From the NCBI GenBank assembly GCA_963751695.1, contig CAVVVP010000004.1:1-64000 (forward strand): DNA of 64,000 nucleotides, written 5' to 3'. How positions within the stretch are numbered: the first letter of the stretch is position 1; every line of letters begins with the position of its first letter. The translations under genes were made by a program, and so were the position numbers. Of this stretch, positions 55,093-63,925 are shown one piece after another. The stretch is from SZUA-22 sp963751695. GTDB taxonomy: Bacteria > Bacteroidota > Ignavibacteria > Ignavibacteriales > Melioribacteraceae. The notes beneath the pieces were generated by a model. The model was not told the DNA's origin and did no database searches. It saw only the letters and a program-made list of their open reading frames with translations.

Positions 55093-56676
55093 ATGCTTGC
55101 TATAATAAAATCATATAGTTTCTCAAAATTCAACCCGATCTTTTTTTTGATCGGGTTGTTTCTTTTATCTTGTTCGAGCGAAAAAGATAAACAGCTAGAA
55201 GATGATCAGATAGTTGCAAGGGTTGGCGATAGAGTTATTACCGCACATGATTTTGTGACCAAATTTGAATTCAGCTTTGCTCCTTTCAGGCAAGGACCAA
55301 ATCCACGTAAGTCTTATCTCAACTATCTAATAAATGAAATGCTTATTGCAAATGAAGGTTATGCAGAAGGATTTGGTGACTCAAGATATGTTAAAAGTCG
55401 TGTTACTAACCGCAGAAACAATAATATGCTCCAAGCATTCTATGGTAAATATGTACATGGCAAAGTTAATATTCCAGACAGCGAGATAGAAGAAGCTACT
55501 AAACGAGCTTCAATAAAATTTAGGATGATGATCTGGCCAGTACCATCAATGGAAGAAGGCAACAAAGTATATAGTGAAGCTTCCAAATCTACGCTTGAAG
55601 AGTATGTTGAGCAGCAGCTTTCAAAATATGAAGTACGAAATGTTAATAAACAGTACTTTGAAACCGATTGGTTGGATTTTCTAGAAATGCGACCAGAACT
55701 TCTGAATGAAATTCAAGATCTTGAATTGGGCGAAACATCTAAACCAATTCCTTATGGAAATGGATATGCACTTTTTCAAGTCCTTTCAATTCAGCGTGAA
55801 CCAATAAAAACAGATGAATTAAAATATGGTGCTAGGAGAAAAAGAATTGAAGCACGATTATTTAATATTCAGTCAGATAAGATCGTTCATAATTTAATGG
55901 ATTCATTACTTACTCCTATGGAAGTAAGGGCAAGTAGCAGAAATATTGAACGTTTTGTAAATCCATTATACAAATGGATGAGAAGAGGTCTCCCAGAGTA
56001 TGGTTCGTTACTTGAAAACCTAAATGAAGTAACACCTGATTCTGCCTCTTATCTTATTGAATTAAAAAATATGCTAGATGAACCGTTAATCCAGCATAAA
56101 GATGGTGTGATCACCGTAGAAGATTATTTCGGATATTTTAATTATCATCGTAGAATTATGAATCGAAGTGAATCTCTCGATGATGTTAGAAATAGACTAA
56201 TGGTCGAGCTCGGGAATATGATTAAAAATGGTAGATTTATTGAAATTGCTGAAGAAGAAGGATTTCAAGATTCTGCAAGCATTGTTCACGATCTACAATT
56301 ATGGGAAGAGAAATATACGTATGAGGCCTTCAGATATGAGATGACTAACGACGTATCCGTTTCAATGGAAGAAATGGAAGAATTTTTTAAAAAAAGATGG
56401 AATGAACTTCACATCTCCAATATAGATACAACAAGATTTTATAAATATGAAAATGATGTTCATAACTTTCTCTTACATGAAAAACAAACCAAGCTTCTCA
56501 ACGACGAAATATCGAAGTTAAAAGAGAAATATGATATCTGGATCAATGAAGATCTTTTAAACAGTCTTGAATTGAATGATGATCCAAAATCACTTGAAAC
56601 ATCCTTGTTTGTGACAAAGAACTTTACTGGTGAAAGAGTTGTTCCAGATGCCGATTACAAGTGGCTACACTTTTAG
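55093..56676 (+). CDS. SurA/PpiC-like lipoprotein, second copy
   Basis: The 527-residue protein has a lipoprotein signal (FNPIFFLIGLFLLSC) and a SurA-type N-terminal chaperone region (VARVGDRVITAHDFVTKFEF, then NYLINEMLIANEG). A middle part could be a degenerate parvulin domain (KFRMMIWPVPSMEEGNKVYS). The GGDLGW-type parvulin core seen in the 45841 gene is missing here, so isomerase activity is doubtful and a chaperone-only role is more likely. Its first codons overlap a terminator-like stem-loop, which may limit transcription into this gene. The pair bracket the receptor, PorV and giant protein. Confidence 0.78.
   Translation: MLAIIKSYSFSKFNPIFFLIGLFLLSCSSEKDKQLEDDQIVARVGDRVITAHDFVTKFEFSFAPFRQGPNPRKSYLNYLINEMLIANEGYAEGFGDSRYVKSRVTNRRNNNMLQAFYGKYVHGKVNIPDSEIEEATKRASIKFRMMIWPVPSMEEGNKVYSEASKSTLEEYVEQQLSKYEVRNVNKQYFETDWLDFLEMRPELLNEIQDLELGETSKPIPYGNGYALFQVLSIQREPIKTDELKYGARRKRIEARLFNIQSDKIVHNLMDSLLTPMEVRASSRNIERFVNPLYKWMRRGLPEYGSLLENLNEVTPDSASYLIELKNMLDEPLIQHKDGVITVEDYFGYFNYHRRIMNRSESLDDVRNRLMVELGNMIKNGRFIEIAEEEGFQDSASIVHDLQLWEEKYTYEAFRYEMTNDVSVSMEEMEEFFKKRWNELHISNIDTTRFYKYENDVHNFLLHEKQTKLLNDEISKLKEKYDIWINEDLLNSLELNDDPKSLETSLFVTKNFTGERVVPDADYKWLHF
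55131..55158 (+). terminator. Terminator-like stem-loop inside the lipoprotein signal-peptide codons
   Basis: CAACCCGATC pairs perfectly with GATCGGGTTG around eight T bases, and TTTCTTTT follows. By form it is an intrinsic terminator, 64 bases after the stop of the giant-protein gene. But it lies within the 5' coding sequence of the next gene, encoding part of its signal peptide (FNPIFFLIGLF). Ribosomes entering the lipoprotein gene could open it, which would make termination depend on translation. Confidence 0.7.
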
Positions 56677-56736
56677 TCGTGTTAGACTAAGTATAATTTC
56701 TAATTCAATCATTAATAATTTTAATAGGAACACGAA

Positions 56737-57807
56737 ATGAAAGGGCAAGTATATCTAATTTTATTTTCGATTCTTTTGATAGTATCCTGTTCAGAATCAG
56801 AACAACAAACTAAAAAAGAAGCTGATCCATCAGTAGTTGCAGAAGAATTTATATACCAAATTGAGAATGCCAAAACTCCTCAATGCCATGCATCGACAAT
56901 AGCCGAATCTGAAGGAGTTATCATTGCATCTTGGTTTGGTGGAACACATGAGAAAAATGATGATGTTGGTATTTGGTTATCGAGAAGAGTAAATGATTTG
57001 TGGTCAGTTCCAGTTGAAGTTGTAAATGGAGTTCAAGAAGATGGCAGTAGATACCCGTGTTGGAATCCGGTACTATTTAAACCAGCTGGCAAACCACTAA
57101 TTTTGTTTTATAAAGTTGGGCCTAATCCTAAGGAATGGTGGGGACTTTATATGACTTCAGATGATAATGGATTGACATGGTCAGATCCGATTAGACTGCC
57201 TGATGGAATTTACGGACCTATTAAGAATAAATCTGTCGAATTACCTAATGGTGATATTTTGTCGCCGACAAGTACTGAGCATGACGGATGGAAGGTTCAG
57301 ATTGAAAGATCCTCAGATGGAGGTGCTAACTGGACCTCAACCGGAGATTTAAATGGTCCTGAAGAATTTGGAGCGATTCAGCCGGCAATCCTTATTCATC
57401 CAAACGATACTTTACAGATTCTATGTAGAACAGAGAATAGTGTCATTAGCGAATCATGGTCCTATGATAATGGATTTACTTGGACAAAAATGGTCGCAAT
57501 CGGACTACCAAATCCAAATTCTGGTGTTGACGCCGTCACTTTAAAAGATGGTAGACACTTACTAGTTTATAATCCTACAGATCAGAATTGGGGAGATCGA
57601 GTTCCACTTACTGTTGCAGTTTCGCATGATGGAAAGGAATGGATTGATTTCATGGAACTTGAATCAGTTACCGATCCAGAAACTACAGATGAAGAAGAAT
57701 ATTCTTATCCATCAGTCATTCAAGCAGAGAATGGATTGATTCATATCGTTTACACTTGGAATAGAAAAACAGTGAAACATGTTGTTTTGGATCCATCAAA
57801 AATATAA
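56737..57807 (+). CDS. BNR-repeat sialidase-like lipoprotein
   Basis: The 356-residue protein has a lipoprotein signal (LILFSILLIVSC) and a six-bladed propeller of the BNR_2 type. Conserved blocks include ASTIAESEGVIIASWFGGTH, PCWNPVLFKPAGKPLILFYK, VELPNGDILSPTSTEHDGW and GVDAVTLKDGRHLLVYNP. Three Asp boxes are seen (SDDNGLTW, SSDGGANW, SYDNGFTW). The FRIP motif of classical GH33 sialidases is absent, so the substrate may be sialic acid or another terminal acidic sugar. Downstream sits a sodium/solute symporter and a DapA/NanA-type gene, which favours sialic acid or a related keto-acid sugar. Confidence 0.83.
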   Translation: MKGQVYLILFSILLIVSCSESEQQTKKEADPSVVAEEFIYQIENAKTPQCHASTIAESEGVIIASWFGGTHEKNDDVGIWLSRRVNDLWSVPVEVVNGVQEDGSRYPCWNPVLFKPAGKPLILFYKVGPNPKEWWGLYMTSDDNGLTWSDPIRLPDGIYGPIKNKSVELPNGDILSPTSTEHDGWKVQIERSSDGGANWTSTGDLNGPEEFGAIQPAILIHPNDTLQILCRTENSVISESWSYDNGFTWTKMVAIGLPNPNSGVDAVTLKDGRHLLVYNPTDQNWGDRVPLTVAVSHDGKEWIDFMELESVTDPETTDEEEYSYPSVIQAENGLIHIVYTWNRKTVKHVVLDPSKI

Positions 57808-57831
57808 TACTAATTTATTAAGGTAGTAAGC

Positions 57832-59085
57832 ATGAAAAAGTTATATCAATTAGTTATTTCAGTTCTGTTTCTTCCAATATTAATCCTTGGAAGTGGACTT
57901 GAAGCTGGAGCAGCAGTAAGAATTATCACTCCCGATCCGTTACTTCCTGTATCTGGTGGTGTTGGGATTCCGAATCCAGCAACAGAAAAATGGGGAGAGT
58001 TGACAACAAGAGCATTAGTGATATCAAAAGGAGAGGTAAAAATTGCAATTGTTGCAATTGATAATCTTGGAGTCCCAAAACTAGTCGGTGATAAAATTCG
58101 TGACCTAGTGCCAGATATCAAACCTGAGAATATTCTTATTGGAGTGTCGCATACGCACAGCGCACCAGATGTTTATGGTTTTGCGGATGAGAAAGGAAAC
58201 TCTGGAACAGACTTAGAATACATTGATCTATTAGTTCAGCAAAGTGCTGATGCAATAAATGAAGCTAATTATAAGCTTCAACCTGCTAACTTAAAAGTCT
58301 CTGTTGGAGAGGCAAAAGGAAAAATTGCTTATAATGCTTACGCACCAAAACTTTATGATCCACGTTGTGGTGTTATGCAGTTTATTTCAGCTTCCGATTC
58401 AAAAGTGATTTCAACCTTGATTAACTATGCAATACATCCAGAAGTTGTAGGCAACGATGAAGGAGTTTGTACTCCAGATCTTGTAGCACCCATGTATGAT
58501 AAGGTTGAATCTGAAGTTGGTGGTATAACAATTTTTATGAATGGAGCTATTGGAGGAATGGTTACAGCGGACAATCGGAGAGAGAATGGCAAAGAAGTAA
58601 AAGACTGGAATGAATGCAAAAGGATTGGGGAATTACTGGCCACAGAATCCTTAAGAATCATTTCTGACACCGAAACTCAAACAGATCCAGATCTTTTTAT
58701 ATCACACAAAGATTTTGATATTGCAGTTGAATCAGATCTAATGAAATTTATTCTTGAACATGCCATTATTGATTATCCGATTTCTGAGGATGGAGCAGTA
58801 ACCACTAGAATTAATCTGATAAATATTGGCGGTGCTCAAGCAATAACAATTCCTGGGGAAGCATTACCTAATATTGGTTACTATATTAAAAGAAACATGA
58901 ACACTGACATGGCATTTATATTTGGATTAACAAATGATGCATACGGATATATAATTACAAAGGAAGACTTTAATAGTTTTAAAACTTACAACTATATATC
59001 TAGGACCAGTCTTGGGGAAAGAACTGGAGAAATTGTTATAAATCAAGCGCTGGAGTTGATTAAAGCAAGTCCAAGCGCAAACTAA
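57832..59085 (+). CDS. Neutral/alkaline ceramidase N-terminal-domain family hydrolase
   Basis: The 417-residue exported protein has the ceramidase fold motifs: SGGVGIPNPATEKWGELTTR, the zinc-ligand block GVSHTHSAPDVYGF, and a second His in NYAIHPEVVGND. In true neutral ceramidases the nucleophile Ser lies in a GDxSPN motif. Here the matching place reads NGAIGGMVTADN with no Ser, so amide hydrolysis of ceramide is doubtful and another hydrolase activity on a glycan or glycolipid is possible. At half the usual length it also lacks the C-terminal immunoglobulin domain. It follows the sialidase gene by 24 bases. Confidence 0.83.
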   Translation: MKKLYQLVISVLFLPILILGSGLEAGAAVRIITPDPLLPVSGGVGIPNPATEKWGELTTRALVISKGEVKIAIVAIDNLGVPKLVGDKIRDLVPDIKPENILIGVSHTHSAPDVYGFADEKGNSGTDLEYIDLLVQQSADAINEANYKLQPANLKVSVGEAKGKIAYNAYAPKLYDPRCGVMQFISASDSKVISTLINYAIHPEVVGNDEGVCTPDLVAPMYDKVESEVGGITIFMNGAIGGMVTADNRRENGKEVKDWNECKRIGELLATESLRIISDTETQTDPDLFISHKDFDIAVESDLMKFILEHAIIDYPISEDGAVTTRINLINIGGAQAITIPGEALPNIGYYIKRNMNTDMAFIFGLTNDAYGYIITKEDFNSFKTYNYISRTSLGERTGEIVINQALELIKASPSAN

Positions 59086-59115
59086 TTACACTATATACGG
59101 ATTACTGAGGTAAAG

Positions 59116-60294
59116 ATGAAGCATCTACTTTTTATACTATTTTTAATTTTTCAAACAACAATATTTTCTCAAGATCAAATTACAATTGATGGAAATTTTG
59201 ATGACTGGGCAGAGATTCCAGTCGCTGTAACAGATTCTGCAAATAACGTACACGATACTGATGGATATAATTTAGGCGGATCACCTTCTGAATGGTTTGA
59301 ATATTCTGATGTAGATCTACTCGAAGTAAAATTTGCAAATGATGATAGCACATTATATGGATATATGAAAGCTTCGGGTCATATTGGAAGAACCTCGTCT
59401 GCAGCTGATGGACATACAAAATTAGGCCGTTACTATTTTATCTTCACAATTGATGTTGATGATAATGATACAACCGGATACCCCTTAAGACAAGGTGGGT
59501 ATTGGCCTGATAGTAAAGGATATGATATGAATATGGAAGTAGAGTTTTATGATGGAACCTATAATACTGGTCACTACTTGAATCATGAATATTTAACTAA
59601 GGCAGATTACGAAGCCAATTGGGAAAATGATCTTGCTCAAGGAATTGTAAGATTGGCACCCGGATCATATGACTATTATTCTCAATGGGTAATGTTTCCA
59701 GATTCAACTTACATTGCCGTTAAAGATAAAGGACCGGTTTATCAAGGTATAATAACTATTGAAGTCTCTGAAGATGGTCACGAAGCAGAAATGGCTGCAC
59801 CATTCTGGGGTTTTCTAAAATCTCCGGAAGGAGATAATATTGTTGATGTGAATCGGAACATAATTGTTTCCGCCTCACTTGAGGCAAGTGGTGAACTCTC
59901 CGAGGAAGCCGCTCGTCTAGGGTATGAGCCAGGGAGTAAATCAGTTTGGGGATCAAATACTGCTGAACCATTCAGTTACTATGTTAAATCAAGTATTGTT
60001 AGTGTTGAGGATGAGAAGGAGTTACTCCCAGAATCAATAACTTTGAATCAAAATTATCCTAATCCTTTTAATCCGTCCACTCGGATTAGTTTCTCAATAC
60101 CACAAAATTTGAATATTAATTTATCGGTATATAATGCTCTAGGACAAAAAGTTAAAACTCTAAAGAATGAAATGATGACTACTGGAACTCATACAGTTCA
60201 ATTTGATGGATCATCCTTACCAAGTGGAATTTATTATTATCGATTAATAGCTTCCGGAAATGTTCAAACTATGAAAATGATGCTTGTCAAATAA
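59116..60294 (+). CDS. T9SS-exported protein with one copy of the duplicated-domain type
   Basis: A signal peptide (MKHLLFILFLIFQTTIF) is followed by a single domain of about 275 residues that starts ITIDGNFDDWAEIPVAVT and has FTIDVDDNDTTGYPLRQGG. It is clearly related to the two copies in the 43701 protein, though diverged. The tail is a T9SS type A domain (NYPNPFNPSTRISFS, ending TMKMMLVK). The likely role is a surface glycan-binding protein, by family resemblance only. It is followed by a strong terminator. Confidence 0.8.
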   Translation: MKHLLFILFLIFQTTIFSQDQITIDGNFDDWAEIPVAVTDSANNVHDTDGYNLGGSPSEWFEYSDVDLLEVKFANDDSTLYGYMKASGHIGRTSSAADGHTKLGRYYFIFTIDVDDNDTTGYPLRQGGYWPDSKGYDMNMEVEFYDGTYNTGHYLNHEYLTKADYEANWENDLAQGIVRLAPGSYDYYSQWVMFPDSTYIAVKDKGPVYQGIITIEVSEDGHEAEMAAPFWGFLKSPEGDNIVDVNRNIIVSASLEASGELSEEAARLGYEPGSKSVWGSNTAEPFSYYVKSSIVSVEDEKELLPESITLNQNYPNPFNPSTRISFSIPQNLNINLSVYNALGQKVKTLKNEMMTTGTHTVQFDGSSLPSGIYYYRLIASGNVQTMKMMLVK

Positions 60295-60316
60295 AAAGAA
60301 CTCCAATAGATATATT

Positions 60317-60357
60317 AATTCAGTCTGATTGTAATTCTCAGACTGAATTTTATATTT
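60317..60357 (+). terminator. Rho-independent terminator
   Basis: AATTCAGTCTGA pairs perfectly over 12 bp with TCAGACTGAATT around a nine-base loop, and a T-rich stretch (TTTATATTTT) follows. It closes the transcript ending in the T9SS gene and leaves 36 bases to the next ATG. Confidence 0.82.
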
Positions 60358-60393
60358 TCAACCTTTCAATACTTCAAACAATAGGAGAATTTA

Positions 60394-62301
60394 ATGAAGC
60401 ACATTAAGCTTCTCTTTTCACCTTTAACTTTTCTCTTACTATCCCACAGTATTTTTGGGCAAACAACAATTCAAGATCTTGATGAATCTGCAGAATTCAG
60501 CTTTTCGATAATGAGTGATAATAAAGGCTATTCTGTCGAAAATTCCCACATGAATAAATGTGACAAATGGATTAGAGAAGCTGGAGATGTTTTTATTCTT
60601 GGTCTCGGAGATCATGTTAAAGATAATAGAAAAAACCCATTTCTAGATTTGATAAAGAACGATAGTCTATGGCATAATCATTTTTATCCAAATGTCGCAG
60701 ATGGTGAAAATGAATTCTGGGGAGAAGATCAGGGCGATTGGGGAGCAGGAGCTCCAATTCTAGAGTATGTCAATCTAATTGGTAAACCAAAAGTAAAAGT
60801 TAGAGAAAACAAATGTGAATATTATGCAATCGAAGTACATAGTGGAATTACTGTTCATATTATTCAACTGCACTATTCAGATACACCCGAGGACCCTAAA
60901 ATAGCTTTTAATGAGAGTACCAGAGAGTATTTGTTTGATATATTGGAAAGCATCAAGAAAACTGAGAATGATATAATAGTTGTTCTAGCTCATACTGGTC
61001 CTTGGGTAAACCAGTTAAATGCTGAAAGAAAATCAATTTTAATGAACAAAGCAGATCTGATTTTGGGTGCTACAACACACAGATTCAGCAGATATCATTT
61101 TCTTGGAGAGAATATAGATACTGGTGCAATTGCTTTCAATACTGGAGCAGTGGGTAATAGTCCTGATAACGGTTTTCTTCAAGTACATGTGTTAAAAAAT
61201 CCAACTAGAATGATTGTTCAGTATCAGAGAACTTCAGAGGATTCTAGAAAGTTGCAAGAAACAGGTCTTGCTTTTGAGAAAATTATAAATGGAAAAATAT
61301 CAGAAATAGATTGGTATAACTATACTCTTACAAATACAGAATGGTGTGGACCGATACCATTTGTCGGTCAAGAATATGTATCGATAACCAAACAATTTGA
61401 TGAATATACTGTTGTCCTCAAACCAGATAAGGATAAATCTGAATACTGGGCTGGCGCTCCTTCAGTAGTAAGAGATGAAAATGGTGTTTTCTGGATGGCA
61501 GCAAGAATGCGCTCACCAGAATTTCCAAGAGGTTTACGAGGTTACGAGATCAGAATTTTAAGAAGTGATGATGGATTAAATTTTGAGAAGTATCACTCCA
61601 TTTTTAGAGAAGATATACCTATTCCAGGATTTGAGAGACCAGCTCTATTAATTGATCCAGTCACAGAAAAATTTAAGCTGTACTCTTGTGGGCCTTGGGT
61701 TGAGGGTAAATGGTCAATCGTTAAATTTGATGATGTAGATGAACTAAAAGAAGTTGATCCAACTTCTGCACATACCGTAATCTCACCTCCAAAAATTAAA
61801 TACTCCAGAGATGTGAGTGTCAGAGAGTATAAAGATCCGGTAATAATTTTTGCAGATAGTATGTATCACTGTTATGTTACAGGATATATAAGGAGGAATG
61901 AAAGAATATTCCATTTTAGCAGTGAAGATGGAGAATTATGGAAACCAGTTGGTGATATAAACAGGCCAATAATGGATTTATCAGGTTGGCACAATTTCTT
62001 TATTCGGCCAGCTTCCATACTACCTCTTGGAGTAGGATATCTGTTTATATATGAAGGATCGAGTACAGAGTGGTATGATCCAGTTTATAATATTGGAACT
62101 GGTTTGGGGTACACGTTCGATCTCCACGATATTCAAGAACTCACAAAAGTATCTCCGCTTTTATTGAGTAGTACACCGGGCCAATTTTATACTTATCGTT
62201 ATTCCCATTGGATGTGGGTTGATGGGGAGATATGGATCTATGCAGAAGTTGCAAATGAAAATAATTCTCATGAAATTCGGTTAGTTCGAATCACGTTATA
62301 A
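60394..62301 (+). CDS. Exported fusion of a metallophosphoesterase domain and a five-bladed glycosidase-like propeller
   Basis: A signal peptide (IKLLFSPLTFLLLSHSIFG) leads into a calcineurin-like phosphoesterase domain, about residues 30-260. Metal-ligand-type motifs are FSIMSDNKGY, FILGLGDHVKDN, VLAHTGPWVN and GATTHRFSRYH. Residues about 330-635 form a GH43/GH130-like propeller (EYWAGAPSVVRDENGVFWMA, then YEIRILRSDDGLNFEKYHS and GFERPALLIDPVTEKFKLYS). Together it could remove a phosphate and a sugar from the same exported substrate. AGGAGA precedes the ATG. Followed after 27 bases by the symporter. Confidence 0.78.
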   Translation: MKHIKLLFSPLTFLLLSHSIFGQTTIQDLDESAEFSFSIMSDNKGYSVENSHMNKCDKWIREAGDVFILGLGDHVKDNRKNPFLDLIKNDSLWHNHFYPNVADGENEFWGEDQGDWGAGAPILEYVNLIGKPKVKVRENKCEYYAIEVHSGITVHIIQLHYSDTPEDPKIAFNESTREYLFDILESIKKTENDIIVVLAHTGPWVNQLNAERKSILMNKADLILGATTHRFSRYHFLGENIDTGAIAFNTGAVGNSPDNGFLQVHVLKNPTRMIVQYQRTSEDSRKLQETGLAFEKIINGKISEIDWYNYTLTNTEWCGPIPFVGQEYVSITKQFDEYTVVLKPDKDKSEYWAGAPSVVRDENGVFWMAARMRSPEFPRGLRGYEIRILRSDDGLNFEKYHSIFREDIPIPGFERPALLIDPVTEKFKLYSCGPWVEGKWSIVKFDDVDELKEVDPTSAHTVISPPKIKYSRDVSVREYKDPVIIFADSMYHCYVTGYIRRNERIFHFSSEDGELWKPVGDINRPIMDLSGWHNFFIRPASILPLGVGYLFIYEGSSTEWYDPVYNIGTGLGYTFDLHDIQELTKVSPLLLSSTPGQFYTYRYSHWMWVDGEIWIYAEVANENNSHEIRLVRITL

Positions 62302-62328
62302 AGAAATTCATTTAAAGGAAACACAAAA

Positions 62329-63894
62329 TTGCATTTGCATTGGTTAGATATAGCTGCTATGATTACTTATTTAGTTGTCCTCATTGCAATGGGATTCTAT
62401 TTTTCTAGAAAAAACACAAGTACAGAAGAATATTTTGTAGGAGGTCGATCATTTGCTGGATGGGTTATTGGTTTTAGTATGATTGGCTCCTCAATTAGCT
62501 CAATAACATTTTTAGCATTCCCAGCTGATTCATTTAAGACCGCATGGCTTCGTATGTTGCCTGGCTTGACACTGCCAATATCAATATTGCTTGCTGCATA
62601 TGTATTCCTTCCATTTTACAGACGTACTAAAATAATTTCTGCTTTTGAATATCTTGGTGATAGATTCGGTTCATCAGTGAGAACCTACGGGGCAGTTACC
62701 TTTATGATAGGTCACCTTGTTCGAATAAGTATGATCCTCTATTTGCTTTCATTATTAATTCAAGAGATTACAGGACTTGATCCAATAGTCAGTATTTTAG
62801 TTGCTGGATTTTTTGTCGCAGTCTATACAATTATGGGTGGAATTGATGCAGTTATTTGGACAGATGTCCTTCAAACAATAATGCTTGTTTTAGGGGGAAT
62901 ATTTGCATTGGGAGTTATTGTTAATGAGCTTCCAGGAGGATTTTCTCAAATAATCGAAATTGCTATCCGAGATGGAAAAATGGCATTTGCGGATTGGAAA
63001 GATGGAAAGGTTCTTTCAGTATCCTGGGGATTCTCACTCTCTGAAAAAACAGCTTTGATGATGCTATTTGTCGGGCTCACTGAATTTCTTCAAGACTACA
63101 CTTCAAATCAAAATATGGTTCAGCGTTACGCTTCAGCTAAAAGTATGCGAGAAGCGCGTAAGGCAATTTTCTTTTCATTTGGTAATGTTCCAATTTGGGC
63201 ATTTTATTTCTTTCTTGGAACAGCACTTTACAGTTTTTTCCAAGTATTCCCAGTACCAGAAACTACTGAAATGTTAGACGGAACAAGAAAAGCTGAACAA
63301 ATTATGCCATTTTTCATTGTTAACTATTTACCTTCAGGTTTTGCTGGATTAGTCATCGCAGCCGCAGCCGCAGCCGCAATGTCCTCGCTTGATTCAAGTA
63401 TTAATTCAATTTCTACAGTTGGTGTTAATGATATTTATAGAAGGTTTTTGAAAAAAAATGAAAATGATAAGCATTATTTAAAAACTGCATGGTTGCTTGC
63501 AACTATTGCTTCTGCAGTAATGATAGTGGGAGCAATAATTCTTTCACAAACTGAAACCAAAACACTACAAGACGTTGCAGTTACTTTGATATCTTTATTG
63601 ATGGGAGGAGTTACTGGGCTTTACATGATCGGCTTTTTAACAAAAGTTGGAAGTGAAAAAACGGCTTGGATTGGGATAGCAATAACTTTCATTTTCTCAC
63701 TATGGTCAATATTAGCTAGTCGAGGTTTAATGCCAAGTTGGCTCTCTCTACCTTTTGATCTTTATTATACTGGGTTCATAGGAAATATAATCATGTTTAC
63801 AACTATCTTTATGATAGGGTCACTTCTTTTTAAACGGAGAAAAGAATTAAAAAATCTAACAATATGGACTCAAGACAAAAACATTATTGAATAA
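62329..63894 (+). CDS. Sodium:solute symporter (SSS family)
   Basis: The 521-residue protein has about 13 membrane helices. The N-terminal SSS signature is VLIAMGFYFSRKNTSTEEYF, then VGGRSFAGWVIGFSMIGSSI, and the second is GLTEFLQDYTSNQNMVQRYA. The sodium-site helix includes AAAAAAMSSLDSSINSISTV. SSS members carry sugars, sialic acid, proline and others. The position before a DapA/NanA-family gene, after a sialidase-like gene, suggests a sialic acid or keto-sugar acid. The start is TTG, with AAAGGA before it. Confidence 0.92.
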   Translation: MHLHWLDIAAMITYLVVLIAMGFYFSRKNTSTEEYFVGGRSFAGWVIGFSMIGSSISSITFLAFPADSFKTAWLRMLPGLTLPISILLAAYVFLPFYRRTKIISAFEYLGDRFGSSVRTYGAVTFMIGHLVRISMILYLLSLLIQEITGLDPIVSILVAGFFVAVYTIMGGIDAVIWTDVLQTIMLVLGGIFALGVIVNELPGGFSQIIEIAIRDGKMAFADWKDGKVLSVSWGFSLSEKTALMMLFVGLTEFLQDYTSNQNMVQRYASAKSMREARKAIFFSFGNVPIWAFYFFLGTALYSFFQVFPVPETTEMLDGTRKAEQIMPFFIVNYLPSGFAGLVIAAAAAAAMSSLDSSINSISTVGVNDIYRRFLKKNENDKHYLKTAWLLATIASAVMIVGAIILSQTETKTLQDVAVTLISLLMGGVTGLYMIGFLTKVGSEKTAWIGIAITFIFSLWSILASRGLMPSWLSLPFDLYYTGFIGNIIMFTTIFMIGSLLFKRRKELKNLTIWTQDKNIIE

Positions 63895-63925
63895 ATTTGA
63901 CAATTACTAAAAGAGAATAATCGTA

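Noticed and set aside
57832..59085. Ganglioside breakdown by sialidase plus ceramidase
   Set aside because: Attractive, but the ceramidase serine motif is missing and the sialidase lacks FRIP, so substrate assignment is not supported.
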